A stretch of 64,000 bases of DNA, taken from contig NC_013855.1 in assembly GCF_000010725.1 (NCBI RefSeq), forward strand, positions 248,001 to 312,000. Direction: 5' to 3'. Within the stretch, counting starts at the first letter, position 1. Every line of letters begins with the position of its first letter. The stretch comes from Azospirillum sp. B510 (GTDB taxonomy: Bacteria; Pseudomonadota; Alphaproteobacteria; Azospirillales; Azospirillaceae). The notes beneath the pieces are model-generated. The model saw only the letters and a list, made by a program, of their open reading frames with translations, was not told where the DNA came from and did not search any database. Shown here in pieces: positions 1 through 8,472 of this stretch. The translations under genes and the position numbers were made by a program.

Positions 1-691
1 GCGTGACGGTCGCCGAGGCGGCCAGGGCGGCGAGATCGGCGGATGCCCCGCGGGTAACGGCGACGGCGCTGCCCTCCGGAACCTCGATCCGGCCGTCGCT
101 GAAGGTCAGGGCGGCGCAGTCCGGCAGGGTCGTCGACCCGATGGGCGGCGCCACGATCGCCGCGATCACCCCGGCCCGCGCCAGCTCCGCCGAAGGCGCG
201 GGAGCCGCCGCCACATAGCCGCGCGCGCCGCTGGTCGTTCCCGCCGGCCAGGGTGCCGTCCGGATTTGCGCCGCCGCCCGATCCGCCGCCGGAGCGAACA
301 CGCAATAGCCATAGACCGCTCCCCAGGGCGTCCGGGTGCCGGGCATCAGCCAGCGCGGCAGGGTCCCGGCCGGTTGCGCCTGGGCCTTGGCGGCAGCCTT
401 GCCGGTCGCCGCCTGGGGTTTCGCCGCCTGGGTGGCCGCTGCCTGGGTGGCCGCCGACGCCCCGGCCGCGGGGCGCGTCGGCGGATCCTCGGGCGCCGGC
501 GGGCTCGCCACCCCGTCATTGTCGAGCACGCGCAGGTTGGCCTCGACCAGCGCCGCCAGACGGTGCATGTCGGCCATGCTCCGCTGCGCCTGACTGACCC
601 GGTTGGAGGCCTCGACCATGGTGTAGGCGGTGTAGCCGGTCGTCGCCACCAGCGAGATGGCCATGATGGTCATCAGGATCAGCGATGTCAT
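1..691 (-). CDS. Pilin-like secreted/membrane-anchored protein (C-terminus off window)
   Basis: An open frame runs on the minus strand from an ATG at 691 to the window edge without a stop, so the C-terminus is missing and about 230 residues are visible. The start is preceded by a GGTGAGGG ribosome-binding site. The protein begins with a hydrophobic segment (MTSLILMTIMAISLVATTGY) followed by an amphipathic stretch, then an Ala/Pro/Gln-rich linker near residues 70-110, then a globular part with single cysteines (around YGYCVF and PDCAAL) that could form the C-terminal disulfide common in pilins. It lies 178 nt downstream of another pilin-like gene, beyond a terminator. No classical type IV prepilin cleavage motif (G-F-T-L-I-E) is visible. 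A minor pilin or pilus-tip protein is an inference from the N-terminal anchor and the neighbour; a generic membrane-anchored protein is possible. Confidence 0.5.
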   Translation of the reverse strand, partial: MTSLILMTIMAISLVATTGYTAYTMVEASNRVSQAQRSMADMHRLAALVEANLRVLDNDGVASPPAPEDPPTRPAAGASAATQAAATQAAKPQAATGKAAAKAQAQPAGTLPRWLMPGTRTPWGAVYGYCVFAPAADRAAAQIRTAPWPAGTTSGARGYVAAAPAPSAELARAGVIAAIVAPPIGSTTLPDCAALTFSDGRIEVPEGSAVAVTRGASADLAALAASATVT

Positions 692-806
692 CGCGTGGCA
701 CCCTCACCGGAAGCGGCCCGCGGACCAGGCCCAAGATCGCATCCACTCTATCGCGCGGCGAGGCCGCGGACCATTCCGGTCGCCGCGGGGCCCGGAAATC
801 GACACG

Positions 807-836
807 AAAACGCCCCGGCCATTGGGGGCCGGGGCG
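807..836 (-). terminator. Intrinsic terminator after the pilin-like gene
   Basis: A perfect 10-bp GC-rich stem (811-820 pairing with 827-836) with a 6-nt loop is followed in the minus direction by four U residues (807-810). It lies 34 nt past the stop of the 219-residue pilin-like gene and before the next minus-strand gene. It should therefore limit read-through and favour high expression of the first gene over the second. Confidence 0.8.
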
Positions 837-869
837 CCACGATCAGAAATTATACGGTTCCGACGTCGC

Positions 870-1529
870 TTAGAACTTGTAGTAGGCGACGTACTTGTTG
901 TTGTCACCGGCGATGCCGGTCACGTTGTTGAACGTCAGGGCCGTGGCCGTGGTGACCTGGACGCAGCCGAACTTGTAGCCGGTGAAGGCGGTGTTGAAGG
1001 CGGCCGGGGTCGCGACCGTCAGGGTCAGGCCGGTGCCGGGGGCGGCCAGCGTGCCGGTGGAGCTGATCTGGCCGCCGGCGCGGGCGATTTCCGTGCACTG
1101 GGACAGGGCGGTGGTGCCGAGAACCAGGAAGATGCCGCCGTTGGCGAAGCTGGTGAACTGGGTGACGCCGGTCGCCGTCGCGGTGTTGGTCAGATCCAGC
1201 GTGTAGGCGCCGGCCACACCGTTCCAGGTGCTGGCGATCGTCGGGGCGGTCGGCACGGCGGCGAGATAGCCGGTGTTGATCAGGTCGGTCTGCGTCGCCG
1301 CGCCCGACATGGTGGGGAAGGTCGCGCCCGCCGCGCCGAGGGTCGTGGTGTTGCCGTTGCTGCCATACAGCGTCCAGGCCGCGTCGACCTGAGACAGAGC
1401 CTGGATGATGCCGACCGCCGCGGCCTTGGGACCGGCGGTGGTGAAGGCGGACCCCACATAGAACACACCGGCGGCTCCCATCACCGCCGTAAGAGCGACC
1501 GAAATAATGACGGTCAAAATATTGAACAT
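870..1529 (-). CDS. Pilin-like protein (219 aa)
   Basis: The ATG at 1529 follows a good AGGAG site seven nucleotides upstream. The protein has an N-terminal hydrophobic helix (MFNILTVIISVALTAVMGAA) and then a small, Ala/Thr/Gly-rich, probably beta-rich domain. Two cysteines in the C-terminal half (in the QCTEIA and FGCVQV contexts) are placed as in the D-region disulfide of pilins. The layout (single N-terminal helix, 15-22 kDa, C-terminal Cys pair, strong ribosome-binding site, private terminator) suits a major pilin or pseudopilin. The usual Gly-Phe cleavage site with Glu at +5 is absent, so it would belong to a divergent pilin class. The downstream gene on the same strand has the same kind of anchor. 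Assembly ATPase and secretin genes are not in the window. Assignment as a pilin is inference. Confidence 0.55.
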   Translation of the reverse strand: MFNILTVIISVALTAVMGAAGVFYVGSAFTTAGPKAAAVGIIQALSQVDAAWTLYGSNGNTTTLGAAGATFPTMSGAATQTDLINTGYLAAVPTAPTIASTWNGVAGAYTLDLTNTATATGVTQFTSFANGGIFLVLGTTALSQCTEIARAGGQISSTGTLAAPGTGLTLTVATPAAFNTAFTGYKFGCVQVTTATALTFNNVTGIAGDNNKYVAYYKF

Positions 1530-1905
1530 TTATTTCTCCTGGCGGGGCCGAATCACAGCCGATGGTTGCGCGATAGAAAATCCGCCCACCAGCCCATCCT
1601 GGCTCAGCAGACTTCAATCCGTCCGATTCTCTTCCTGCCCAGGTTCGTGGCAGAAGTGTTTATGAGGCGTTAATTCGGCCCATCCGTTGAGCTGGGAAGC
1701 CCTGCAAGACGACTTTGGCGCAAGGAATTGGCGTTGGGGCGATGTGGAGGGAGCGGAGGCGGCTCTGCGGGTATGCCATCCCTCCGTCCGCCTGCCTGAC
1801 TCCGTCCCAGCCGAAGGCAGACTGTGGCAAAGCCACATTGCGACGATCCGCCTCATCGACCAAGCTTGCTCCCGGAAGACGAGACCGACGGACGGGGGAT
1901 GGAGC
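1530..1905. other. Intergenic region upstream of the pilin-like gene
   Basis: These 376 nt lie between the pilin-like gene (minus) and a small plus-strand membrane protein. It should hold the promoter for the pilin-like gene. No clear sigma-70 or sigma-54 element was recognised. Open frames across it have no supporting start signal or recognisable product. Confidence 0.4.
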
Positions 1906-2154
1906 ATGGCCCTGCTTGATCGTGAAGACGCCGGTTCCAACGCCGGTGACGGCCCGATGGCCGGCGTGGACCGCCGGCTGTTGGTGGTGGCGCTGGTCCT
2001 GGCGCTGCTGACGCTGCTTGCCGTGCTGGACCAGTACCGGCCGACGCCGGGTTCGGCACCGCCGGTGGACTGGCGGTTGCCCAGCGTCGAACTGCCACGG
2101 GCGGTGCCGAAGGCTCCCGGCCCGCGCCCGGACGAGCTGTTAGGGGCGGACTGA
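1906..2154 (+). CDS. Small single-pass membrane protein (82 aa), unknown
   Basis: The ATG at 1906 follows a purine-rich GGGGGATGGAG stretch, which favours it over in-frame starts further upstream. The product has a short charged N-terminus, one strong transmembrane helix (LLVVALVLALLTLLAVL, about residues 23-39) and a Pro-rich exposed tail. This N-in, single-helix shape with a short periplasmic Pro-rich tail is seen in accessory proteins of pilus or secretion machineries, and a pilin-like gene lies just upstream on the other strand. No family is recognised, so the link to pili is only positional. It could be a spurious frame, but hydrophobicity and codon use support it. Confidence 0.45.
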   Translation: MALLDREDAGSNAGDGPMAGVDRRLLVVALVLALLTLLAVLDQYRPTPGSAPPVDWRLPSVELPRAVPKAPGPRPDELLGAD

Positions 2155-2162
2155 CCGGGGGC

Positions 2163-2615
2163 TCAGAACCGGATCAGGATCACGCCGAGGATCAGAGCGG
2201 CGGCACCCGCCAGGCGGGTCGGGCTGACAGGGTGTTGCGACAGCCCGAACAGGCCGAAATGGTCGAAGGCGAGCGAGCCGAGCATCTGGCCGACGACGAT
2301 CAGGGCAAGGACGGTCGCCGCGCCCAGCCGGGGAACCATCAGGATGGCGGTTCCGATGAACAGGGCGCCGAACAGTCCGCCGGTCCAGGACAGCCAGGAC
2401 GAGACACCGCCCACGCCCTCGGCCAGCCGGGGACCGGGGGCGGCCAGCGCTACCACCAGCATCGCCAGCATGCCGACGAGATAGCTGACGAAGCCGGCCC
2501 ACCAGGGCGAGCCCAGCTCCACCCGCAGGTTGGCGTTCAGGACCTGTTGCAGGGCGACGCTCGCCCCGGCGCCGATGACCAGAAGATAGGAGGCGGTGGA
2601 CAGGATGGCGGTCAT
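2163..2615 (-). CDS. YdcZ/DUF606-type DMT-superfamily small membrane transporter
   Basis: This is a 150-residue integral membrane protein with about five hydrophobic helices. It matches the DUF606 (YdcZ) family of the drug/metabolite transporter superfamily: a QQVLNANLR segment after helix 1, PWWAGFVSYLVG, and a C-terminal LAGAALILGVILIRF. The ATG at 2615 is chosen over upstream frames because GGGGAGT lies just before it and translation then begins at the first helix. Members are small half-size transporters with mostly unknown substrates, often acting as dimers or in pairs; only one copy is present here. It diverges from an AraC-type regulator 206 nt away, which may control it. Confidence 0.8.
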   Translation of the reverse strand: MTAILSTASYLLVIGAGASVALQQVLNANLRVELGSPWWAGFVSYLVGMLAMLVVALAAPGPRLAEGVGGVSSWLSWTGGLFGALFIGTAILMVPRLGAATVLALIVVGQMLGSLAFDHFGLFGLSQHPVSPTRLAGAAALILGVILIRF

Positions 2616-2821
2616 GCCGGACTCCCCGGATGGCTTGCGGGGCCGCGAGGCGGACATTCCCGCGGCGGTTTCAAGCCGATGAATAGCAGGCCGGGACGAT
2701 CCCGGTCTGGAACGGATGTGATCGTTGGGAGGCACCCATGGACAATACTGGCGCATCAGGCACTGGCGGATCGGGGCGCCGTCGGAGATGCTGTACCGGA
2801 TATCGCGGACGGGGGTGTGTC

Positions 2822-3586
2822 ATGGCGTCGTCGCTTCGGGTTCCCGGGAGCCTGGCCGAGAGCTTGGCCGAGAGGATGGGATTCGCCGGCGCCTGGCGGT
2901 ATTGGCGTCCGTCCGGCAAGGGGATCGTTGAGCTCGGCATCGTCGAACTGGGTATCGTCCAAGGACAGGATGTGGCGTTGCCGCCGCATTTCCATGACGA
3001 GGACCAGCTGACTTTCGTCCTGTCCGGACGGCGCCGCTTCGTGATGGATGACAGGCTGTTCGACATCGGGCCTGGGGTGGGGGTGAGGATCCCGGCCGGC
3101 ACGCCTCATCGATCCTTCTCTGAACCGGCGGACGTCGTCTGCCTGAACATCTACACCCCGCCGGGCACCTGTGCGGCGTCGGACCTGTTTTCCCGGATGG
3201 GGCGGCTGTGGCGGCAGGGAGGGATCGGCTGGCGGGAACTCGCGGCGGCCGTCGAGGACCATCGGTGCGGCCCGGCCATGCCGCCGTCTTCCGGGGGTGA
3301 TTTCGGTTGGGACAGGGTGGGGGAGGCGGCCCGGCTTGCCGGCATGAGCCGCGAGGCCTTCTCACGCCGGTTCCGCCGGCTGCACGGCATGCCGCCGCAA
3401 CTGTTCCGGCTGTCCGGAAGGCTGAACGAGGCGCGCCGCCTGCTGCGGGCCGGGCAGCCGCTCGCCGATGCGGCGGCGGAGGCGGGCTTTTCCGACCAAA
3501 GCCATCTCGGCCGCTGTTTCCGGCGGGCCTTCGGCGTCACGCCAGGGCAATACCGCCGCGGCCTCCTGCATGAGGGACTGCCATGA
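2822..3586 (+). CDS. AraC-family transcriptional regulator
   Basis: The protein is 254 residues long. Its N-terminal half is a cupin-type ligand-binding/dimerisation domain (PPHFHDEDQLTFVLSGRRRF, then IPAGTPHRS), and its C-terminal third carries two AraC helix-turn-helix motifs. The second contains the typical A-G-F-x-D-Q-S-H-L-x-R-x-F-R-x-x-F-G-x-T-P-G-Q-Y signature. The ATG at 2822 is preceded by GGGGGTG; in-frame upstream ATGs (for example 2738) would add a low-complexity Arg/Gly stretch without homology. It is divergent from the YdcZ-type transporter and is probably its local regulator. The His-rich cupin suggests a small ligand or metal, but the effector cannot be named. Confidence 0.85.
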   Translation: MASSLRVPGSLAESLAERMGFAGAWRYWRPSGKGIVELGIVELGIVQGQDVALPPHFHDEDQLTFVLSGRRRFVMDDRLFDIGPGVGVRIPAGTPHRSFSEPADVVCLNIYTPPGTCAASDLFSRMGRLWRQGGIGWRELAAAVEDHRCGPAMPPSSGGDFGWDRVGEAARLAGMSREAFSRRFRRLHGMPPQLFRLSGRLNEARRLLRAGQPLADAAAEAGFSDQSHLGRCFRRAFGVTPGQYRRGLLHEGLP

Positions 3587-3598
3587 GGGCATCCGGGT

Positions 3599-4132
3599 CT
3601 ATCGCCCGGCCGGCAGGCTGTCGCTCCCGTCGCCCAGCGGGCGCTCCATCATCACGCCGTCCAGCCAGCGGCCGAACTTGAAGCCCACCGCCGGCAGGAC
3701 GCCGACGAGTCGGAAGCCGCAGGCGGTGTGCAGGCCGATGGAGCCCTGGTTGGCGCTGTCGCCGATCATCGCGATCATCCGGCGGTATCCCGCCGCCTCG
3801 CACCTCTCGATCAGCGGCGCCATCAGCGCCCGGCCGATGCCGCGCCGTCCCATGCCGTCGGCGACATAAACGGAATTCTCCAGCGTGAAGCGGTAGGCGC
3901 TGCGCGTGCGGTACGGCCCGGCATAGGCGTAGCCGGCCAGCCGCCCCTCGCACTCCGCCACCAGATAGGGCAGGCCGCGGGCCAGCAGGTCGCGGCGGCG
4001 GCGGGCCATCTCCGCCGCGTCCGGCGGCACCTCCTCGAACGACGCGGTGCCGTGCGACACATGCTGGGCATAGAGGGCGGTGAGGGCGGGAATATCGGCG
4101 TCGGTGGACGCGCGCACCGTGATGACGGGCAT
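3599..4132 (-). CDS. GNAT N-acetyltransferase, phosphinothricin acetyltransferase-like
   Basis: This 177-residue single-domain GNAT protein has the acetyl-CoA pyrophosphate-binding loop R-x-x-G-I-G (GMGRRGIGRAL, about residues 93-103). It also has features of the Pat/MnaT subgroup: an N-terminal R-x-x-x-x-x-D-I-P-A-L segment, G-T-A-S-F-E-E, Y-A-G-P-Y-R-x-R-x-A-Y and N-Q-G-S-I-G-L-H. Relatives acetylate phosphinothricin, methionine sulfoximine or other amino-acid analogues, giving self-protection or detoxification. It starts 5 nt after the stop of the MFS transporter, so the two are translated from one mRNA. An export pump plus an acetylase suggests joint handling of a toxic amino-acid-like compound, which is inference. 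Confidence 0.85.
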   Translation of the reverse strand: MPVITVRASTDADIPALTALYAQHVSHGTASFEEVPPDAAEMARRRRDLLARGLPYLVAECEGRLAGYAYAGPYRTRSAYRFTLENSVYVADGMGRRGIGRALMAPLIERCEAAGYRRMIAMIGDSANQGSIGLHTACGFRLVGVLPAVGFKFGRWLDGVMMERPLGDGSDSLPAGR

Positions 4133-4137
4133 GGGAC

Positions 4138-5382
4138 TCAGCTCCGGTGAGGACGGTCGGCGGGAAGAAGAAGGGCGCAGACGGCCGCCAACCCGCCGCC
4201 GACGCCGAGAAGCGCGAACCCCCAGCCCCATCCGGAGCCTGCGGCACCGCCGGCATGATCGAGCACCAGCCCGACCGCCAGCGGTGCCGCGCCACCGGCG
4301 CCGAAGCCCAGGATGGAGCGTACGGCGAGCGCCGCCCCCAGGCTGCCCGGCTCGACCGATTCGGTCATCGCCGTGGACAGCACCGGCGAGTCGCCCAGCG
4401 CGGCGAAGCCGTAAAGCGCCGCCACCGCCAGCACCATGGGCAGCGGCATCCCGTCCAGCCAGCCGATCGAGACGGAGCAGGCGGCGCCCAGCAGCCCCAT
4501 CGCCACCAGAACCGCCCGCCGGCCGAGCCGGTCCGAGGCGCGCCCCATCAACAGCGACGACAGGAAGCCCGACAGATGGATGGCCCCGGCGATCCACAGA
4601 CCACGCAGGCCGGCACCGCCGGAACCAGCCTCTCCGGTGCCGGAAAGGCTGGTGGTCAGGAAGGCCGGCAGCCATGCCCACATGCCGAGCAATTCCCAGC
4701 AATGGGTGGTGTAGCCGGCGGTCAGCAGAACGGAGCGGCGGTCGGCCAGGAAGTGGAAGGCGCCGCGCAGCCGGCGCGACGGCCCGCCCGCCACCAGGTT
4801 GGGCCGGCGCCGCAGGCCCGGCGTGGCGAGCAGGGCGGCGAGCAACGGCCCCAACCCGCAGGCGATGAAGGCCGCCTCGTAGCCGAACCGCTCGGACAGC
4901 CCGGCGGCGAGCGCGATGGAAGCGAAATAGCCGAGCGATCCCGCCGCCAGCAGCCAGCCCACCGCCGTCCCTCGCCGGGCCGCCGGCACGCCCTGCGCCA
5001 CCAGCATGATCGAGGGGGCGTAGGTGCCGCCCTGGGTCAGCCCCATCAGCGCGAACAGCAGCAGCCCGCTTTCCGCCGAGCGGGCGAAGAGGGCGAAGGC
5101 GAGGCCGGTCAGCGCCGTCGCCCAGCTCGCCCATTGGAAGACGTGCTTGGCCCCCAAACTGTCGGCGAACCAGGAGGATCCCACCAGCGACAAGGCATAG
5201 CCGACGTTGAAGGCGGTCTGGATCGACCCGGCCTCTCCCGCCGACATGCCCCAGGCCTGCATCGCCGGCCCGAGCGCGCCGGCATAGACCATGAAGGACA
5301 GCGAGGTGGCGAAGCGGCTGGCGCACAGAAGCAGGAGCCAGATCGGGCGGGAGGCGGGAACGGGGATGGCGGTGGTCGACAT
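4138..5382 (-). CDS. MFS transporter (12 TM)
   Basis: This 414-residue polytopic protein has about twelve hydrophobic helices in two halves and a charged central loop. The MFS loop 2-3 signature is degenerate (W-F-A-D-S-L-G-A-K-H), and the equivalent motif in the second half is intact (G-R-A-S-D-R-L-G-R-R). The ATG at 5382 gives a short cytoplasmic N-terminus immediately before helix 1. It is divergent from a LysR-type regulator across a 75-nt region containing a LysR-type operator, so it is probably the regulated target. It is co-transcribed with the GNAT acetyltransferase. The substrate is not deducible from sequence. Confidence 0.85.
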   Translation of the reverse strand: MSTTAIPVPASRPIWLLLLCASRFATSLSFMVYAGALGPAMQAWGMSAGEAGSIQTAFNVGYALSLVGSSWFADSLGAKHVFQWASWATALTGLAFALFARSAESGLLLFALMGLTQGGTYAPSIMLVAQGVPAARRGTAVGWLLAAGSLGYFASIALAAGLSERFGYEAAFIACGLGPLLAALLATPGLRRRPNLVAGGPSRRLRGAFHFLADRRSVLLTAGYTTHCWELLGMWAWLPAFLTTSLSGTGEAGSGGAGLRGLWIAGAIHLSGFLSSLLMGRASDRLGRRAVLVAMGLLGAACSVSIGWLDGMPLPMVLAVAALYGFAALGDSPVLSTAMTESVEPGSLGAALAVRSILGFGAGGAAPLAVGLVLDHAGGAAGSGWGWGFALLGVGGGLAAVCALLLPADRPHRS

Positions 5383-5422
5383 GGCCACACCGTCGCGGAG
5401 GACGGGGCGAAAGGCAAATTTA

Positions 5423-5435
5423 TTGATTTGATCAA
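5423..5435. promoter_or_regulatory. Putative LysR-type operator (T-N11-A palindrome)
   Basis: The 13-bp sequence TTGATTTGATCAA is a perfect interrupted palindrome (5 + 3 + 5) that fits the T-N11-A consensus of LysR regulators. It lies in an AT-rich stretch between the divergent MFS and LysR genes, 22 nt before the LysR start codon. This is where autoregulation and divergent activation usually occur. Confidence 0.6.
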
Positions 5436-5457
5436 AACCATAAGGAAAACTACGGGT

Positions 5458-6348
5458 ATGCGCGGCCTGAACCTCGACCAGCTGATCACCTTCGCCACCG
5501 TCGTCGAACATGGCGGCTTCACCGAGGCCGCCGGTCGTCTCGGCCTGACCCAGCCGGCGGTCAGCATGCAGATCCGCAATCTGGAGGAGCGTTTCGGCGT
5601 CCGGCTGGTGGAGCGGGTGGGCAAGCGTGCCCTGCCGACCGCCGCCGGCCGCGACCTGCTGCCCTTCATCCGCCGCCTGCGCGACGAGCTGGATGCCGCA
5701 TCGGCCACCATGGGCCGCCACCGCGCCGGACAGGTCGGGCGCGTGCGCATCGGCACCGGCGCCACCGCCTGCATCTATCGCCTGCCGCCGGTCCTGACGG
5801 CGCTGCGCAGCGCCCATCCGGGGCTGGAGGTCATCGTCGTCACCGGCAACACGCCCGACATCCTGGACGCGGTGGAGGCCGGGTCGCTGGATCTGGCGCT
5901 GGTCACCTTGCCCGCCGGCCGCCCCGGCCTGTCGATCGAACCGGTCTGCGGCGAGGAGTTGGTTTGTGTCGGGCCGCTGTCCTCGCCGGAGGATGGGGTG
6001 CGGGACAGCGTGACCCCGGCGGCGCTGACGGACGGGACGCTGATCCTCTATGAGCGTGGCGGCACCATGCGCGCGGTGATCGATGGCTGGTTCATGGCCG
6101 GCGGCCTCCAGCCACGTCCAGCGATGGAGTTGGGAAATGTCGAGGCGATCAAGAACCTCGTCGCCGCCGGACTTGGCCGGTCGATCCTGCCGTCGGTCAC
6201 CGTGCAGAGCCCGCAGGATCGTGCTCGCTTCTCGGTCCAGGCTCTGACGCCGCCATTGAGCCGCAATCTCGGGTTGGCCTTGCGGCGTGACAAAGTGCAG
6301 GATTCGGCTGTGCGGGCCATGGTCGGGGCGCTCAACGATATGCGGTAA
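5458..6348 (+). CDS. LysR-family transcriptional regulator
   Basis: The protein is 296 residues, the usual length for the family. Residues 1-60 form the winged helix-turn-helix (LDQLITFATVVEHGGFTEAA, then LTQPAVSMQIRNLEERFG), followed by the linker helix and a periplasmic-binding-protein-like effector domain (about 90-296) with the G-T-G-A-T segment and repeated alpha/beta units. It reads away from the MFS-GNAT pair and probably controls it through the palindrome just upstream of its own start. The effector is unknown. Confidence 0.9.
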   Translation: MRGLNLDQLITFATVVEHGGFTEAAGRLGLTQPAVSMQIRNLEERFGVRLVERVGKRALPTAAGRDLLPFIRRLRDELDAASATMGRHRAGQVGRVRIGTGATACIYRLPPVLTALRSAHPGLEVIVVTGNTPDILDAVEAGSLDLALVTLPAGRPGLSIEPVCGEELVCVGPLSSPEDGVRDSVTPAALTDGTLILYERGGTMRAVIDGWFMAGGLQPRPAMELGNVEAIKNLVAAGLGRSILPSVTVQSPQDRARFSVQALTPPLSRNLGLALRRDKVQDSAVRAMVGALNDMR

Positions 6349-6461
6349 TTCCATCGAAAATATTCAATGTATTCATGGTCATTTGGGATACCGCCTTTGG
6401 ACGGTTTACAGTGGCTTTGGGTGTTGCGCACTCTCATCTATCGGTGATTTTGCTTTCCGGG

Positions 6462-8438
6462 ATGCCTATGACCAAGCGGACGTCCCTGCCGAACGAGCCT
6501 GCCGACGATCGGAAGGGAGGTGGGGGCGGCTGTGTCCAATCGGAAATCAAGTCGGACGTCGATGCGGAAGCCCCGCCGGATGCCGAGTTGGACGGAGGGT
6601 TGCGGGCGTGGCGGCAGGCGACCGATATTCTGGACAGCATCGACGAGGCGCTGGTGGCGCTCGACGGCGAGTATCGGGTGATCTACCAGAACCGCCGCGC
6701 CGAACAGATCGACCAGCAGCCGCTGGCGGCGATCCGCGGCCGCCGCCTGTGGGAGGTGTGGCCCCAGGTCGCCGGGTCCGACCTGGAGGCGCTCTGTCGC
6801 CGGACGATGACGGAGCGGCAGCCGACGGGCGTCGAGAAGCGGCTGGATGGCGAAGGAACCACCCTGTGGCTGGAAATCCGCTTTCTTCCGACGGCGGAGG
6901 GGGTGGGCTGCTTCTTCCGCGACATCACCACGCGCAAGCGGGCGGAGGAGGAGGCGCGCGCCTCGCACGAGCGGGCGGTGAAGATCCTGGAAAGCATCAG
7001 TGACGCCTTCTATGCCGTCGATAACGATTGGCGCTTCACCTATATCAACCGCAAGGCCGAACAGATCTGGGGCCGGTCGCGCGATACCCTGCTGGGCCTC
7101 CGCACCTGGGAGGCCTTCCCCAAGGTGCTCGGCAGCGAGGCCTTCGAGGCGCAGAAGCGGGCGGTCCGCGAGGGCCGGGAAATGACCATCGAGGTCATAT
7201 CCCCCACCCTGGGCAACTGGGTGGAGGCCAGCCTCTATCCCAGCGCCGACGGTCTTTCGGTCTATTTCCGCGACATCACCGCCCGTCGGCAGGCGCAACA
7301 GGCGCTGTTGACGGCGAAGGAGACGGCGGAGGCGGCCAATCTCGCCAAGGGCAAGTTCCTGGCGGCGGCCAGCCACGACCTGCGCCAGCCGTTGCAGGCG
7401 CTGCTGCTGTTCGTCGACGTGCTGAAACCGCATGTGCAGGGCAGCCAGGGCGCCACCGCGCTGATGCATCTGGGACGCGGGCTGGACGCCCTGAAGGAGT
7501 TGCTGGACAGCCTGCTGGACATGTCGCGGCTCGATTCCGGCGTGGTCGAGCCGACCATCGAGACCGTGTCCATCGCGCCGTTGTTCGAGCATATCGCCGC
7601 GTCCTACCGTCCGGTGGCGGCGGCCAAGGGACTGGAGCTTCATGTCGACCCCTGCGCCGCCGCCGCCCGCACCGACCGCACCCTGCTGATCCGCATGGTG
7701 CGCAATCTGGTGGAGAACGCCCTGCGCTATACCGAACAGGGGCGGATCGACATCGAATGCCGTCAGGCCGGCGGACGCCTGCTGATCGAGGTGCGAGACA
7801 CCGGCATCGGCATTCCGCCCGACCATCTGGAGCGCATCTGGGACGAATTCCATCAGGTCGGCAACCCGGAGCGCGACCGCAACCGCGGCCTGGGCCTGGG
7901 GCTCGCCATCGTGCGGCGGCTGTCCCAACTGCTGAACCATCCGGTCGAGGTGCGATCGAAGCCTGGGCGGGGAACCAGTTTCATCATCGCCCTGCCGCTC
8001 GCCCGAACCATCGAGACGCCGGTGACCGCGGTGGAGGCGGCGACCACCGGTCGCGGGCGCTTCGCCGTGGTGGTGGATGACGACGCCATCGTGCTGCTGG
8101 GGTTGGAAACGATCTTCCGCGACTGGGGGTATGAGGTGCTGGTCGCCGGCTCCGCCCAGAAGGCGGTGGAGGGGTTGAGCCGCGCCGGCCGGCGTCCCGA
8201 TCTGATCGTCGCCGACTACCGTCTGCGCGAAGGGCGGTATGGGACGGAGGCGGTCGCCCGCATCCGCGCGCTCTATGCCGACCCCGGCCATCCTCCCATT
8301 CCGGGCCTGATCCTGACCGGCGAGACCGGTCCCGATTGCGAACGCGACGCCGCCGCCCATGGGCTGGGCATCATCCACAAGCCGGTGACGCCGCGCCAAC
8401 TCGGCCATGCGCTGGGCGAACTGCTGGGGACGCCGTGA
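6462..8438 (+). CDS. Hybrid sensor histidine kinase (PAS-PAS-HisKA-HATPase-REC)
   Basis: This 658-residue cytoplasmic hybrid kinase has no membrane segment. Two PAS domains (about residues 55-165 and 170-280, each ending in an F-R-D-I-T motif) precede a HisKA domain with the phospho-acceptor at about His305 (ASHDLRQPLQAL). The HATPase follows, with N box (RNLVENALRYT), G1 (DTGIGIP) and G2 (GLGLGLAIV). A C-terminal receiver has acidic DDD, the phospho-Asp in VADYRL and Lys in HKPV. The HDLRQPLQ box is typical of the NahK/FixL-related orphan hybrid kinases. It probably passes phosphate to an unlinked phosphotransfer protein or regulator, since no response-regulator gene is adjacent. The start is uncertain between 6462 and 6468. 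Confidence 0.85.
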   Translation: MPMTKRTSLPNEPADDRKGGGGGCVQSEIKSDVDAEAPPDAELDGGLRAWRQATDILDSIDEALVALDGEYRVIYQNRRAEQIDQQPLAAIRGRRLWEVWPQVAGSDLEALCRRTMTERQPTGVEKRLDGEGTTLWLEIRFLPTAEGVGCFFRDITTRKRAEEEARASHERAVKILESISDAFYAVDNDWRFTYINRKAEQIWGRSRDTLLGLRTWEAFPKVLGSEAFEAQKRAVREGREMTIEVISPTLGNWVEASLYPSADGLSVYFRDITARRQAQQALLTAKETAEAANLAKGKFLAAASHDLRQPLQALLLFVDVLKPHVQGSQGATALMHLGRGLDALKELLDSLLDMSRLDSGVVEPTIETVSIAPLFEHIAASYRPVAAAKGLELHVDPCAAAARTDRTLLIRMVRNLVENALRYTEQGRIDIECRQAGGRLLIEVRDTGIGIPPDHLERIWDEFHQVGNPERDRNRGLGLGLAIVRRLSQLLNHPVEVRSKPGRGTSFIIALPLARTIETPVTAVEAATTGRGRFAVVVDDDAIVLLGLETIFRDWGYEVLVAGSAQKAVEGLSRAGRRPDLIVADYRLREGRYGTEAVARIRALYADPGHPPIPGLILTGETGPDCERDAAAHGLGIIHKPVTPRQLGHALGELLGTP

Positions 8439-8472
8439 TCGCGGACCGGCGTGTGACCGTTCCCTCGGTTAT

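Noticed and set aside
2738..2821. Upstream in-frame start for the AraC regulator
   Set aside because: It would add an Arg/Gly/Cys-rich tail without homology inside the divergent promoter region; ATG 2822 has a better ribosome-binding site.
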